Positions 33,737-44,503 are shown, counted from the stretch's first letter. The stretch is 64,000 nucleotides of DNA from Streptomyces sp. GSL17-111 (GCF_037911585.1 NZ_JBAJNS010000001.1:3404001-3468000); one strand, 5' to 3'. Notes: generated from the letters alone by a model not told the origin. Translations and numbers: made by a program.

Positions 33737-34591
33737 CTATTCGGACATATGGGGCTTTTCGGTGGCCCGTGCCGGGTCGGCCGGGTGGGGTGCCAGGGGC
33801 AGGGACGCCGCCAGCCGCGCCTCGCACAGCTCCACGAGACGGTCGTACCCGGCCTTCCCCATCAGCTCCGTCAGCTCGGCGCGGTAGGAGACGTACACCG
33901 GGTCCGAGCCGCCGTGCGCCGCCGGAGCGCCGGTGCACCACCAGTGCAGGTCGTGGCCGCCCGAGCCCCAGCCCCGCCGGTCGTACTCCCCGATGGAGAC
34001 CTGGAGCCGCTGCTCGCCGTCGGGCAGCTCGATCCACGCGTACGTCCGCCGGATCGGCAGCTGCCAGCACACGTCCGGCTTGGTCTCCAGCGGCTCGCGG
34101 TCCTCGCGCAGCGCCAGCAGGTGCAGGGCGCATCCGGCGCCGCCCGCGAAGTCCGGCCGGTTGTTGAAGATGCACGCGCCGCCGTGGCGTCGCGTCTTGC
34201 GCTCGCCGTCCTCGTCGGTCTCCGTCCAGCCGGCGCGGGCTCCCTCGTCGTGGAACTGCCACGTCTGCGGTGTCAGCCGCGCGACGTGCTCGGCGACGCG
34301 GCGCTCGTCGTCCTCGTCGGAGAAGTGCGCCCCCAGCGTGCAGCAGCCGTCGGCGGCCCGGCCCGCCCGGATGCCCTGGCAGCCCGCGCCGAAGACGCAC
34401 GACCAGCGTGAGGTGAGCCACGTCAGGTCGCAGCGGAAGACCTGCTCCTCGTCGGCCGGGTCGGGGAACTCCACCCAGGCCCGTGCGTGGTCGAGGTCGA
34501 CCTCCTCGCCCGCGGCCCGCCGCCGCTCCCCGCCGATGTTCCGGTCGGCGCTCCGGCTTTTGCCCGACTTCTTCGCGTTCGTCTTGCCCAC
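33737..34591 (-). CDS. Conserved Cys-rich protein of unknown function
   Basis: 284 residues. The first 30 residues are basic. The next part is cysteine-rich: [22 protein letters not shown], then [20 protein letters not shown] and [25 protein letters not shown] and WWCTG. The spaced cysteines followed by CCTLGAHF suggest a metal or Fe-S centre like those of Cys-cluster (DUF3109/YkgJ-type) proteins, but I cannot assign it firmly. There is no signal peptide or membrane span. On this strand TACGCT ends 6 nt before GTG 34591, consistent with a leaderless start. It diverges from the Ppx/GppA-like gene 60 bp away. Confidence 0.6.
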   Translation of the reverse strand: MGKTNAKKSGKSRSADRNIGGERRRAAGEEVDLDHARAWVEFPDPADEEQVFRCDLTWLTSRWSCVFGAGCQGIRAGRAADGCCTLGAHFSDEDDERRVAEHVARLTPQTWQFHDEGARAGWTETDEDGERKTRRHGGACIFNNRPDFAGGAGCALHLLALREDREPLETKPDVCWQLPIRRTYAWIELPDGEQRLQVSIGEYDRRGWGSGGHDLHWWCTGAPAAHGGSDPVYVSYRAELTELMGKAGYDRLVELCEARLAASLPLAPHPADPARATEKPHMSE

Positions 34592-34637
34592 GCCCCCAGC
34601 GTACGGGCCACCCGCCACGACGACGCGTGCGGCGCGT

Positions 34638-34643
34638 TAGCGT
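34638..34643 (+). promoter_or_regulatory. -10 element before the Ppx/GppA-like gene
   Basis: TAGCGT fits TAnnnT and ends 8 nt before ATG 34652, with no ribosome site between. Confidence 0.4.
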
Positions 34644-34651
34644 TCTCCCCC

Positions 34652-35584
34652 ATGAGACTCGGTGTCCTCGATGTGGGTTCGAATACCGTTCACCTCCTGG
34701 TGGTGGACGCGCACGGGGGTGCCCGACCGCTGCCGGCGTACTCCCACAAGGCGGAACTGAAGCTGGCGGAGCTGCTCGACGCGGAGGGCGCGATCACCCG
34801 CGCGGGCGTGGACCGGCTGGTCGCGACCGTCCGCGAGGCGCTCCAGGTCGCCGAGGACATGGGAGTGGAGGACCTGCTGCCCTTCGCCACCTCCGCCGTC
34901 CGCGAGGCGTCGAACGACGGCGAGGTGCTGGCCCGCGTCGCCGACGAGACCGGTGTCCACCTGCGCGTCCTGTCCGGCCCCGACGAGGCCCGGCTGACGT
35001 TCCTTGCCGCGCGCCGCTGGTTCGGCTGGTCCTCGGGACGGCTGCTGGTCCTCGACATCGGCGGCGGTTCCCTGGAGATCGCCTGCGGTCACGACGAGGA
35101 GGCCGACGCCGCCGTCTCCCTGCCGCTGGGTGCCGGGCGGCTCACCGCCGCCTGGCTGCCGGGCGACCCGCCGGACCCGGACGACGTCCGGGCCCTGCGC
35201 CGGCACGTCCGTGCGGAGATCGCCCGCGTCGTCGGCACGTTCAGTCGGCTGGGCGCGCCCGACCACGTCGTCGCGACGTCGAAGACGTTCAAGCAGCTCG
35301 CCCGGCTCGGCGGCGCGGCCCGCTCGGCGGAGGGGCTGTACGTGCAGCGCGAGCTGAGCCGCACGTCCCTGGAGGAGTGGGTGCCCCGGCTGGCGACGAT
35401 GACGGCGGCCCGGCGGGCCGAGCTGCCCGGCGTCTCGGAGGGCCGGGCGCGCCAGCTCCTCGCCGGGGCGCTCGTCGCGGAGGCCGCCATGGACCTCTTC
35501 GGCACCGAGCGGGTGGAGATCTGCCCCTGGGCGCTGCGCGAGGGCGTCATCCTGCGCCGCCTGGACCTCCTCCGCTCGGCCTGA
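34652..35584 (+). CDS. Ppx/GppA-family phosphatase
   Basis: 310 residues, the short two-domain form found in actinobacteria. ASKHA-fold motifs: [17 protein letters not shown] (phosphate 1), [28 protein letters not shown], then [15 protein letters not shown] (phosphate 2). Family members hydrolyse polyphosphate or pppGpp. The short actinobacterial proteins (such as M. tuberculosis Rv0496) act on short-chain polyphosphate or are weakly active, so the substrate is left open. ATG 34652 starts directly at the family sequence. Confidence 0.85.
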   Translation: MRLGVLDVGSNTVHLLVVDAHGGARPLPAYSHKAELKLAELLDAEGAITRAGVDRLVATVREALQVAEDMGVEDLLPFATSAVREASNDGEVLARVADETGVHLRVLSGPDEARLTFLAARRWFGWSSGRLLVLDIGGGSLEIACGHDEEADAAVSLPLGAGRLTAAWLPGDPPDPDDVRALRRHVRAEIARVVGTFSRLGAPDHVVATSKTFKQLARLGGAARSAEGLYVQRELSRTSLEEWVPRLATMTAARRAELPGVSEGRARQLLAGALVAEAAMDLFGTERVEICPWALREGVILRRLDLLRSA

Positions 35585-36316
35585 TCCCGGCGGCGGACGG
35601 TCCCAACCCCCGCCGCACGTACGGGTGTTGCGACCTACGGACACCACGCGCCCGGGCGTGGGGAACGCTTTGCGCCGCCGGGGGAGCGCGTGCGGCAGGC
35701 GGAGCGGCGCGTGGAGACGACGCCTGCGCCACCGGCACGTCCGACGCGCTGGGCGTCGACGCGACGGCTCGGCCTGTCGCGCCGTCTCCCGTCTCCGGCA
35801 CGGGTGTTGCCACCGTCGCACGTGAGGCGGGTTTCGTCCGGGTCCCCGCGCCGCCCCCGTGTGCGGGCCACGGACATTTCGCACGGTTTTCTAGGTATCC
35901 GTAGTACGGGCGCCCGGATGGGATTCCGCGGAATCCCGCGATACGTTTCCGACGCCGGCCGGCCGCTCGGGATTGTCCCCGTAGCCGTCGGCTGTTTGCC
36001 CGGCGCCGCGGCGTGTCGGTGCCTCGGCCGAGCCCCGGTTCGGACGCCTGCGTATGCGTCCGTTCAACCCCCCACGGGGCTCGGTCGCCCCATTCGCGCG
36101 CGGGGCTTCCACGGCGCGTGTTCCGCCCATTCAGCTCCGCCTGCTTCCGTATCCGCTGTCCGATTCGGTGCGCGCCGTGGCGCAATCCAGAAATCCCACG
36201 CAGCCCCCTTGCGCAATTCCCGTACGGCGGTACAGGGTTCGTCGTCAGCAGGGAATGTCATGTCCCCGCTGAACAACCCCCCATGTGATTCACCACCAAC
36301 GAGACAGGACCTCTCA
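35585..36316. other. Long intergenic region before the secreted protease gene
   Basis: About 730 bp with no gene I can support; open frames here have proline/arginine-rich shadow composition. From about 35870 on it is less GC-rich. It includes the 18-bp palindrome at 35920-35937. The protease start at 36317 has only a modest AGGA site. Confidence 0.5.
35920..35937. promoter_or_regulatory. 18-bp perfect palindrome, possible operator
   Basis: GGGATTCCGCGGAATCCC is its own reverse complement. It lies in the long region between the Ppx-like gene and the protease gene, about 380 bp before the protease start. Such uninterrupted palindromes are typical operators for dimeric regulators; no partner is identified. 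Confidence 0.4.
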
Positions 36317-37891
<1,575 letters not shown>

Positions 37892-37935
37892 TCCTCCGCT
37901 CCCCGGTGGGAGTCGGTGAGATCGACCACCTCTGA

Positions 37936-37971
37936 CCTCAGCCCCCGCGGCCCCGGCCGTGGGGGCTGAGG
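37936..37971 (+). terminator. Terminator of the protease gene
   Basis: CCTCAGCCCCCGCGGC and GCCGTGGGGGCTGAGG pair over 16 bp with one G-T wobble around a 4-nt loop, 44 bp after the protease stop. Confidence 0.75.
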
Positions 37972-38074
37972 CGTGCCCGGGCCCGGGCACGCCCCGACCC
38001 GGGAGCCGGGGCCACCACGACCCGCCCGGGCCGCGGGGTGAGCGAGGCCACGCCGCCGCCCGCCCGGCTGCCCG

Positions 38075-38080
38075 TACTCT
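38075..38080 (+). promoter_or_regulatory. -10 element of a probable leaderless message
   Basis: TACTCT fits TAnnnT and ends 7 nt before GTG 38088. Confidence 0.45.
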
Positions 38081-38087
38081 GGGGCGC

Positions 38088-38924
38088 GTGGTGGGAGACG
38101 ATCAGGGGTTCACCCGGACGAGCGACAGCGGCGGCATCAAGGTCGCGCTGTCGACGGCCTCGGTGTACCCGGAGACCACGGCGACGGCGTTCGAGATGGC
38201 CGGGCGGCTCGGCTACGACGGGGTCGAGATCATGGTCTGGACGGACCCGGTCAGCCAGGACGTGGAGGCCCTGCGCCGCCTCGCCGACCAGCACGGCGTG
38301 CCCGTCCTCGCGGTGCACGCCCCGTGCCTGCTGATCACCCAGCGTGTGTGGTCCACCGACCCGTGGACGAAGCTCCAGCGGGCCCGCAGCGCCGCCGAGC
38401 GGCTCGGGGCCTCCACCGTCGTCGTGCACCCGCCGTTCCGCTGGCAGCGCGGCTACGCCCGCGCCTTCGTGGACGGCATCTGGCGCATGGCGGGGGAGAC
38501 GGACGTCCGGTTCGCCGTGGAGAACATGTACCCGTGGCGCTACCGCGACCGCGAGATGCAGGCCTACGCGCCCGACTGGGATCCGACGAACGACGACTAC
38601 CGGCACTTCACCATCGACCTCTCGCACACCGCGACCTCCCGTACCGACACCCTCGCCATGCTGGACCGCATGGGGGACCGGCTCGGCCACGTCCACATCG
38701 CCGACGGCAACGGCTCGGCCAAGGACGAGCACCTCGTCCCCGGGCGCGGCACGCAGCCCTGCGCCGAGGTGCTGGGCCACCTGGCGACGAGCGGCTTCGA
38801 CGGCCACGTCGTCGTGGAGGTCAACACCCGGCGGGCCATGTCCTCCGCCGAACGCGAGGCGGACCTGGCCGAGGCGCTGGCCTTCACCCGACTGCACCTG
38901 GGCGCCACCGCCCACCGGAGCTGA
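38088..38924 (+). CDS. Sugar phosphate isomerase/epimerase-like TIM-barrel protein
   Basis: 278 residues of AP-endonuclease-2-type TIM barrel. Strands and metal ligands are visible as [99 protein letters not shown] and [11 protein letters not shown]. The ordered Glu/His/Asp ligands suggest an active divalent-metal enzyme. The substrate is unknown. GTG 38088 or 38091 is the start; the frame upstream is not family sequence. It is followed by ilvD on the same strand, with a separate promoter candidate (TACGCT at 39011). Confidence 0.8.
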   Translation: MVGDDQGFTRTSDSGGIKVALSTASVYPETTATAFEMAGRLGYDGVEIMVWTDPVSQDVEALRRLADQHGVPVLAVHAPCLLITQRVWSTDPWTKLQRARSAAERLGASTVVVHPPFRWQRGYARAFVDGIWRMAGETDVRFAVENMYPWRYRDREMQAYAPDWDPTNDDYRHFTIDLSHTATSRTDTLAMLDRMGDRLGHVHIADGNGSAKDEHLVPGRGTQPCAEVLGHLATSGFDGHVVVEVNTRRAMSSAEREADLAEALAFTRLHLGATAHRS

Positions 38925-39058
38925 CGCGGGGGCGCGGAGGCGGGGCGCGCCGGACCTCACGCCGTGTCTCATCATGTGGTGGCGGTGTCCGGATCATGGG
39001 CGGACGGGCGTACGCTCGAATCCGAGGAAGCCCCCGACTCTCCAGGGAGTGGAAGACC

Positions 39059-40900
39059 ATGCCCGAGCTGAGGTCCCGCACCGTCACCCACGGCCGCAAC
39101 ATGGCGGGCGCCCGCGCCCTCCTCCGGGCCGCCGGCGTAGCCCGCGAGGACTTCGGCAAGCCCATCATCGCGGTGGCCAACAGCTTCACCGAGTTCGTCC
39201 CCGGGCACACCCACCTCCAGCCCGTCGGCCGCATCGTCTCCGACGCGATCAAGGAGGCGGGCGGCGTCCCGCGCGAGTTCAACACCATCGCGGTCGACGA
39301 CGGCATCGCCATGGGCCACGGCGGCATGCTCTACTCGCTGCCCTCACGCGACCTGATCGCCGACTCCGTCGAGTACATGACCGAGGCGCACTGCGCCGAC
39401 GCGCTGATCTGCATCTCCAACTGCGACAAGATCACGCCCGGCATGCTCATGGCGGCGCTGCGGCTGAACATCCCCGTCGTGTTCGTCTCCGGCGGGCCCA
39501 TGGAGGCCGGGAAGACGACGCTGGTCGACGGCACCGTGCGCAGCAACCTCGACCTCGTCCACGCCATGTCCGAGGCCGTCAGCGACACCGTCTCCGACGA
39601 GGACCTGGAGCGCATCGAGGAGGCGGCCTGCCCCACCTGCGGCTCCTGCTCCGGCATGTTCACCGCCAACTCGATGAACTGCCTCACCGAGGCGCTCGGC
39701 CTCGCCCTCCCCGGCAACGGCTCGGTGCTGGCCACCCACACCGCCCGCAAGGAGCTGTACGAGGCCGCGGGCCGCACGGTCGTGGACGTCGCGCACCGCT
39801 ACTACGACGAGGGCGACGAGACCGTCCTCCCGCGCAACGTCGCCTCCCGCGCCGCCTTCGAGAACGCCATGGCCCTCGACGTGGCCATGGGCGGCTCCAC
39901 CAACACCGTGCTGCACCTGCTCGCCGCCGCCCAGGAGGCCGGGCTGGACTTCACGATGGCGGACATCGACGCCGTCTCCCGCCGCGTCCCCTGCGTCTGC
40001 AAGGTCGCCCCGAACGGGAACTACCACATGGAGGACGTCCACCGGGCCGGCGGCATCCCCGCCATCCTCGGCGAGCTCCAGCGCGCCGGCCACCTGCACG
40101 AGGACGTGCACGCCGTGCACAGCCCCTCCCTGGCCGACTGGCTCAAGGAATGGGACATCCGGGGCGGCTCGCCCTCCCCGGAGGCGACCGAGATGTTCTA
40201 CGCCGCGCCCGGCTGCGTCCGCTCGGCGACCGCCTTCTCCCAGTCGGAGCAGTGGGACACCCTGGACACCGACGCCGCGAACGGCTGCATCCGCGACACC
40301 GCCCACGCCTACTCGGCCGACGGCGGCCTCGCCGTCCTGTACGGCAACCTCGCCGAGGACGGCTGCGTCGTGAAGACGGCCGGTGTGGACGAGTCCATCT
40401 GGACGTTCGAGGGCAAGGCCGTCGTCGTGGAGTCCCAGGAGGCGGCGGTCGAGGCCATCCTCGCCAAGCGCGTCGCCGAGGGCGACGTCGTCGTGGTCCG
40501 CTACGAGGGCCCCAAGGGCGGCCCCGGCATGCAGGAGATGCTGTACCCCACGGCGTTCCTCAAGGGGCGCGGGCTCGGCGCCAAGTGCGCCCTGATCACC
40601 GACGGCCGCTTCTCCGGCGGCACGTCGGGCCTGTCCATCGGCCACGTCTCCCCGGAGGCGGCGGCCGGAGGCACGATCGCCCTCGTCCGGGACGGCGACC
40701 GCATCGCCATCGACATCCCGAACCGGACGATCGAGCTCCAGGTCCCGGCCGGTGAACTCGCCGCGCGCCGCGAGGCGTTGGGCGGCCGTTACGCACCCGT
40801 CGCCCGCGACCGCAAGGTCTCGCAGGCGCTGCGCGCGTACGCCGCGATGGCGACGTCCGCCGACAAGGGCGCCGTCCGCGACGTCACCCTCCTCGGCTGA
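39059..40900 (+). CDS. ilvD: Dihydroxy-acid dehydratase
   Basis: 613 residues. It dehydrates 2,3-dihydroxy-isovalerate and its homologue to the 2-oxo acids of valine and isoleucine synthesis. Fe-S cluster cysteines lie in [18 protein letters not shown] and in [19 protein letters not shown]. Other family blocks are [36 protein letters not shown] and [18 protein letters not shown] near the C-terminus. ATG 39059 has GGAAG just upstream. It marks the right end of the conserved core region. Valine degradation can also feed methylmalonyl-CoA, the extender predicted for PKS 1. Confidence 0.97.
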   Translation: MPELRSRTVTHGRNMAGARALLRAAGVAREDFGKPIIAVANSFTEFVPGHTHLQPVGRIVSDAIKEAGGVPREFNTIAVDDGIAMGHGGMLYSLPSRDLIADSVEYMTEAHCADALICISNCDKITPGMLMAALRLNIPVVFVSGGPMEAGKTTLVDGTVRSNLDLVHAMSEAVSDTVSDEDLERIEEAACPTCGSCSGMFTANSMNCLTEALGLALPGNGSVLATHTARKELYEAAGRTVVDVAHRYYDEGDETVLPRNVASRAAFENAMALDVAMGGSTNTVLHLLAAAQEAGLDFTMADIDAVSRRVPCVCKVAPNGNYHMEDVHRAGGIPAILGELQRAGHLHEDVHAVHSPSLADWLKEWDIRGGSPSPEATEMFYAAPGCVRSATAFSQSEQWDTLDTDAANGCIRDTAHAYSADGGLAVLYGNLAEDGCVVKTAGVDESIWTFEGKAVVVESQEAAVEAILAKRVAEGDVVVVRYEGPKGGPGMQEMLYPTAFLKGRGLGAKCALITDGRFSGGTSGLSIGHVSPEAAAGGTIALVRDGDRIAIDIPNRTIELQVPAGELAARREALGGRYAPVARDRKVSQALRAYAAMATSADKGAVRDVTLLG

Positions 40901-40922
40901 GCCGCCCCCACCCCCGCACACC

Positions 40923-40958
40923 CACCGCCGCCCCGGACCCCGGTCCGGGGCGGCGGTG
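40923..40958. terminator. Terminator between ilvD and the TetR gene
   Basis: A 17-bp perfect stem (core CCGCCGCCCCGGACC / GGTCCGGGGCGGCGG) with a 2-nt CC centre lies between the convergent ilvD (+) and tetR-family (-) genes and can serve both. Confidence 0.82.
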
Positions 40959-40971
40959 CGTCGCCGTACCG

Positions 40972-41655
40972 TCAGGTGGGCTCCTCGTCCGGGTGCAGGG
41001 CGTCGAGGATGAGGCCGAGGCCGAAGGTGAACTCCTCGGCGTAGTCGTAGCCGGGCTTGAGCGCGTGCTCGGTGGCCAGCTCGGTGAGGTGCGGATAGGC
41101 GTCGGCGGGCATGTCGCGCAGGATGGCGCCCGCCACCTCCTCCAGTTCCGCCGAGCCGCTGAACGGCAGGCTGACCTCCTGGATCACGAAGCCGTACAGG
41201 TAGCTGTCGATCAGTGAGAACGCGTGGGCGGCCATCGGCACGGAGAACCCCCCGGCGCGCAACGCGCCGATGACGGCGTCGTGGTGGCGCAGCGTCGCGG
41301 GGCCCGGGCGGGTGCGGGAGTCCAGCAGCGCGACGGCCCACGGGTGGCCGCGGAGCACGGCGCGGGCGGAGTGCGCCCGGTGCCGCATGGCGCTCTTCCA
41401 GTCCGTGTCGCGCGGCGGCAGCTCGATCTCGCCGAACACCGCGTCGACCATGCCGTCCAGGACGTCCTCCCGGCCGCCCACGTGGTGGTAGAGCGACATC
41501 GCCTCGACGCCCAGCGGCTCGGCGATGGCCCGCATCGTCAGGGCCGCCGCCGAGCCCTTCTCGTCCGCCACCGCCACCGCCGCGCGGATCACCCGCTCCC
41601 GGCTCAGCGGGGTGCGTCCCCGCGCTCCGCGCCGCCCCGTGCCGCCCTCTCCCAT
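40972..41655 (-). CDS. TetR-family repressor
   Basis: 227 residues. The N-terminal HTH is LSRERVIRAAVAVADEKGSAAALTMRAIAEPLGVEAMSLYHHVGGREDVLDGMVD. The C-terminal ligand domain is of the TetR_C type (AVLRGHPWAVALLDSRTRPGP; HAFSLIDSYLYGFVIQEVSLPF). ATG 41655 is preferred (GGAGGAG 5 nt upstream) over ATG 41667. It diverges from the NmrA-like gene across two CCTTAC-type dyads, so it probably represses itself and that gene. The ligand is unknown. Confidence 0.88.
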   Translation of the reverse strand: MGEGGTGRRGARGRTPLSRERVIRAAVAVADEKGSAAALTMRAIAEPLGVEAMSLYHHVGGREDVLDGMVDAVFGEIELPPRDTDWKSAMRHRAHSARAVLRGHPWAVALLDSRTRPGPATLRHHDAVIGALRAGGFSVPMAAHAFSLIDSYLYGFVIQEVSLPFSGSAELEEVAGAILRDMPADAYPHLTELATEHALKPGYDYAEEFTFGLGLILDALHPDEEPT

Positions 41656-41681
41656 GCGCTCCTCCATCGCTCCGCTTGACC

Positions 41682-41698
41682 GCCTTACGGCGTAAGGC
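41682..41698. promoter_or_regulatory. TetR-type operator, site 1
   Basis: GCCTTACGGCGTAAGGC is a perfect dyad (7-bp arms, 3-bp centre) in the divergent promoter region of the TetR and NmrA-like genes. Confidence 0.65.
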
Positions 41699-41704
41699 TA
41701 CCGT

Positions 41705-41721
41705 GCCTTACAAGATAAGGG
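41705..41721. promoter_or_regulatory. TetR-type operator, site 2
   Basis: GCCTTACAAGATAAGGG repeats the site-1 arms with one changed base in the second arm. The two centres are about 23 bp apart, roughly two helical turns, so two dimers could bind on the same face. Confidence 0.55.
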
Positions 41722-41748
41722 TAAGCAGGGTGGCGAGAGGGCGGAACC

Positions 41749-42492
41749 ATGAGCGGTACGGAACGGATCAAGAAGGTCTGCATCATCGGAGCCTCGGGGA
41801 AGCTCGGGCAGTACATGGTCCGGCACGCGCTGGAGCGCGGCTACGAGGTCGTCGGCGTGTGCCGCGAGCGGAGCGTCCCCAAGCTCGCCGCGTTCGAGGG
41901 CCGCATGACGATCGTCCCCGGCCCCACGAACGACCCCGAGGTCATCCGGCGGGCGGTCGACGGGTGCGACGGCGTGCTGACCGTCCTCGTGCCGTGGGGC
42001 GTCCAGCAGTACTCCTCCGGCACCGCTCAGGCCGTCCTCGACCACGCCCGGCCCGGCGCGCGCCTGGTCTTCTCCTGCGGCTGGCACATCAGCCGTGACG
42101 GGCAGGACCGGTACTCGCGCCTGTTCCGCGCGGGCGTCGGCATCGCCAGCCGGCTGGGCAAGCTCGTCCGCGCCGTCGAGATCGAGGACCAGGTGGAGGC
42201 GTGCCGCCGGATCTTCGCCAGCGACACCCGGTGGACCGTCGTGCGCGGCAGCAGCCTGGAGGAGGGCGAGAGCCAGGGCCTGCCCGTGTGGAGTCGCCAC
42301 GTCGGCGACCCGGTGCTGGCCAGCGACCTGACGCGCCGCGTGGACTTCGCCCTGTTCATGGTCGAGGCGCTCGTGGACGACTCCCTCGTCCAGGAGGCCC
42401 CCGCGATCGTCGGCCGCCTCACCCCGAGCGCCCTCGCCCACACCCCCGCCGCCCAGGGCCAGGGCCAGGGCCAGGGCCAGGGCCAGGGCTAG
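41749..42492 (+). CDS. NAD(P)-binding NmrA-like reductase
   Basis: 247 residues. The N-terminal dinucleotide motif is VCIIGASGKLGQYMVRHAL, followed by VVGVCRERSVPKLAAFEG, DGCDGVLTVLVPWG, ARLVFSCGWHIS and WTVVRGSSL, an atypical SDR (NmrA/NAD(P)H-binding) fold. Its divergent TetR neighbour suggests induction by a small molecule. The last 11 residues are a GQGQ repeat caused by a hexanucleotide repeat that runs to the stop codon, so the natural C-terminus has probably been extended by slippage. The substrate is unknown. Confidence 0.8.
   Translation: MSGTERIKKVCIIGASGKLGQYMVRHALERGYEVVGVCRERSVPKLAAFEGRMTIVPGPTNDPEVIRRAVDGCDGVLTVLVPWGVQQYSSGTAQAVLDHARPGARLVFSCGWHISRDGQDRYSRLFRAGVGIASRLGKLVRAVEIEDQVEACRRIFASDTRWTVVRGSSLEEGESQGLPVWSRHVGDPVLASDLTRRVDFALFMVEALVDDSLVQEAPAIVGRLTPSALAHTPAAQGQGQGQGQGQG
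42454..42489 (+). repeat. Six CAGGGC hexanucleotide repeats at the end of a reading frame
   Basis: Six exact copies of CAGGGC run up to the TAG stop and encode (Gln-Gly)n. Because the unit is 6 bp, copy-number change alters length without shifting frame. Confidence 0.88.
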
Positions 42493-42502
42493 GGTTCGCT
42501 GT

Positions 42503-42508
42503 TAATGT
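42503..42508 (+). promoter_or_regulatory. -10 element of a probable leaderless message
   Basis: TAATGT fits TAnnnT and ends 6 nt before ATG 42515. Confidence 0.45.
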
Positions 42509-42514
42509 CGCGCC

Positions 42515-42913
42515 ATGTCCAGGGCCGAGATCGACGCAGTGACCGCCGAGTTCTACGGTGCGTTTGACAACCGGGGCGGCAAAGCCGCAGACGTGGCCCG
42601 ACTCCGTCGGCTACTTGTTCCGGGCGGCGTGATCGTCTACGCCGGCCCGGAGTTCACGGTCTACACCGTGGACGAGTTCATCGAGCCTCGCGGGCGGTTG
42701 CTCGCCGACGGTCGGCTGGTCGAGTTCTCCGAATGGGAGACCTCCGCACGGACGCAGATCGCGGGCGGTATCGCCTCGCGGTTCGGCGAGTACCGCAAGT
42801 CCGGGATCTTGGACGGCGAGCCGTTCGAAGGCGGCGGTACCAAGACCATCCAGTTCGTCCGCACTCCGGAGGGCTGGCGGATCACGGCATTCGCCTGGCA
42901 CGACCAGCCGTGA
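42515..42913 (+). CDS. NTF2-like / DUF4440-type small protein
   Basis: 132 residues with an NTF2-like (SnoaL/DUF4440) outline: an N-terminal helix (AEIDAVTAEFYGAFDN), a VIVYAGPEFTVYTVDEFIEPR segment, and C-terminal strands TKTIQFVRTPEGWRITAFAWHD. Such proteins are cyclases, isomerases or non-enzymatic ligand binders; nothing here decides which. It begins 22 bp after the NmrA-like gene but appears to have its own promoter. The GC content of the first codons is a little lower than that of its neighbours. Confidence 0.7.
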   Translation: MSRAEIDAVTAEFYGAFDNRGGKAADVARLRRLLVPGGVIVYAGPEFTVYTVDEFIEPRGRLLADGRLVEFSEWETSARTQIAGGIASRFGEYRKSGILDGEPFEGGGTKTIQFVRTPEGWRITAFAWHDQP

Positions 42914-43046
42914 CCGCAGGGGCCGTCGGCTGCGGCTCACCCTGCCGTCCCTTGCTCCTCGTGGACCTCCCGCCGGGGACCCCGCGCCGCCGGGGCGGCT
43001 CTCACTCACCGTCCCGGCGGCCCTCACGGCCGACGCCCGTCGGCCT

Positions 43047-43253
43047 TCAGACGCGAGTGGTGCGGGCGTATCCGATGAAGGCACGCCAGGCGGTGTCGGG
43101 GATGACGAGCGCGGGGCCGGTGGGGTTCTTGCTGTCACGGACCGGCATGACTCCGGGGAAGCCGTCGGCCACCTCCACGCACGAGCCGTTGTCACCTCCG
43201 CTGTAACTGGACTTGCGCCAAGCCGCGTTGGTCAGGTCGATCGCCTTGTTCAT
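43047..43253 (-). CDS. DUF397-domain protein
   Basis: 68 residues, entirely DUF397: NAAWRKSSYSGGDNGSCVEVADG, then VRDSKNPTGPALVIPDTAWRAFI. In Streptomyces DUF397 genes usually follow, with overlap, an HTH (XRE)-DUF5753 regulator gene, and the two are thought to act as a pair in development or antibiotic control. Here the partner is truncated (see the neighbouring pseudogene), so this gene may be an orphan. Confidence 0.88.
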   Translation of the reverse strand: MNKAIDLTNAAWRKSSYSGGDNGSCVEVADGFPGVMPVRDSKNPTGPALVIPDTAWRAFIGYARTTRV

Positions 43254-43557
43254 GGTCTCTGTATTCCTTCGTGACCGTGTCCAGCAGATGCAAGGACAGC
43301 CTCGGCGAGAGCGCGGCGGCCCTCGCTGGATCGTAGGCGTCACGGCACCGTTGCACCTCCCCCACTCGGTCGTCGTCCATCACGTTGCCCGTGTAGAGGC
43401 CCTCGACGTAGGCGAGGTCGGGTGCGTCGGCACATTTCATCAGCGTGAGCATCGATCCCATGACGGGGCCGTGCGCTCCTTCTGAGAAGGGGACGACCTG
43501 CACCCTGATGCGCCCGTCGCGGACCAACTGTGTGATGTGCGCCAGTTGCTCCGCCAT
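43192..43557 (-). pseudogene. 5'-truncated HTH/DUF5753 regulator remnant
   Basis: From ATG 43557 the frame encodes only the C-terminal part of a DUF5753 domain: AEQLAHITQLVRDGRIRVQVVPF, then MGSMLTLMKCADAPDLAYVEGLYTGNVMDD and CRDAYDPARAAALSPRLSLHLLDTVTKEY. A complete member has about 280 residues with an N-terminal XRE HTH. Upstream of 43557 the frame stays open but its translation has no similarity to the missing part and lies antisense to the methyltransferase remnant. The recombination junction should be near 43,560-43,640. The 3' end overlaps the DUF397 gene. Confidence 0.75.
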
Positions 43558-43641
43558 GACTGCGCACCCACCCACAACGCCGCCGCAGGAACCGCCGTCG
43601 CCCGACGGGGACACCCCGCCCGGTGACGGGACGCACCGCAG

Positions 43642-43845
43642 GTGACGACGGGTGCCCTGCACGTCCTGCGTCCCGGCCGGGCCGCCCTCGGGCGGCTCCT
43701 CCTGGATGCCGGGGCGCTGTCTCCGGAGTGGCTGCCCGTCTTCGCGGCGGTGGACCGCGACGACTTCCTGCCGGACGTGATCTGGCCGTGGGACATGGAG
43801 CACCGTGCGTGGCTCGACGACCCCGGCCGCTCCTGGCCGGTGTGA
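43642..43845 (+). pseudogene. 3'-truncated protein-methyltransferase-like remnant
   Basis: GTG 43642 opens a 67-codon frame: ALGRLLLDAGALSPEWLPVFAAVDRDDFLPDVIWPWDMEHRAWLD. This resembles the N-terminal pre-domain of PCMT-type methyltransferases that accompany HTH/DUF397 gene pairs in Streptomyces. The SAM-binding part is missing: the frame ends in TGA at 43845 and an unrelated GNAT gene starts 49 bp later. Assignment is moderate, being based on the FAAVDRDDFLPD-like segment and context. Confidence 0.5.
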
Positions 43846-43894
43846 GCGGCGGCCGGAGCGTCGCTCCCCGTACGCCTGCTGACAGGATGACGTG

Positions 43895-44503
43895 GTGAAC
43901 ACGGCACATCACCAGAACCTCCCTGTCGTACGTCCCCTCACCGACGCGGACATCTCCGTCTCGGTCGACACACTGGCCCGAGCCTTCGCCGACTATCCCT
44001 TCACGCGGCATGTGATCGCCGCAGAGGGCCATGAGGAAAGAGTTCGGCGCTTCCAGGAAATCTGCCTCACGCGCATCGGCATGGTGTACGGCCGTGTGTG
44101 GGTGGCCGACGGAGGACGTGCCGTCGCCGTGTGGGCCACGCCCGACGCGGACCCCTCGCCTGCCTTCGCCGAGGTCGGCCCGGTGCTCGCGGAGCTGACC
44201 GGCGACCGGCAGGCGGCCTACGCCTCCGCGGAACAGGCTGTTGCTCCGCACCGGCCGCGGGAGCCGGCGTGGTTCCTGAACGCGGTGGCCGTCGCTCCCG
44301 AAGCGCAGGGTGAGGGCCTCGGCGGCGCGGTGCTGGCTCCCGGCCTTGAGGAGGCGGGGAAGGCCGGGCTTCCGGTGTTCCTGGAGACCTCCAACGAGCG
44401 GAACGTGCGCTTCTACGAGCGGCTCGGCTTCCGCGTCACCGCTGCCGTCACCCTCCCCGACGGCGGGCCCCGCACCTGGTGCATGCGCAAGGACCCGCGC
44501 TGA
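43895..44503 (+). CDS. GNAT-family N-acetyltransferase
   Basis: 202 residues, one GNAT domain: LTDADISVSVDTLARAFADYPF at the start, then the acetyl-CoA loop AVAPEAQGEGLGGAVLAPGLEEA and the C-terminal SNERNVRFYERLGFRVTAAVTLPDGG, the usual NxxxxxFYxxxGF motif. In the Q-x-x-G-x-G/A loop the sequence is QGEGLGG, acceptable for the family. The substrate is unknown. GTG 43895 is chosen over GTG 43892, and the upstream sequence lacks a clear ribosome site. It adjoins the eroded regulator cassette. Confidence 0.8.
   Translation: MNTAHHQNLPVVRPLTDADISVSVDTLARAFADYPFTRHVIAAEGHEERVRRFQEICLTRIGMVYGRVWVADGGRAVAVWATPDADPSPAFAEVGPVLAELTGDRQAAYASAEQAVAPHRPREPAWFLNAVAVAPEAQGEGLGGAVLAPGLEEAGKAGLPVFLETSNERNVRFYERLGFRVTAAVTLPDGGPRTWCMRKDPR

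Noticed and set aside
35547..36185. 212-codon minus-strand frame in the gap before the protease gene
   Set aside because: Arg/Ala/Pro-rich shadow composition, overlapping the end of the Ppx-like gene, with no ribosome site or recognisable domain.
43557..43902. In-frame upstream extension of the DUF5753 remnant
   Set aside because: The added residues have no HTH similarity and are antisense to the methyltransferase remnant, so the gene is called truncated rather than complete.
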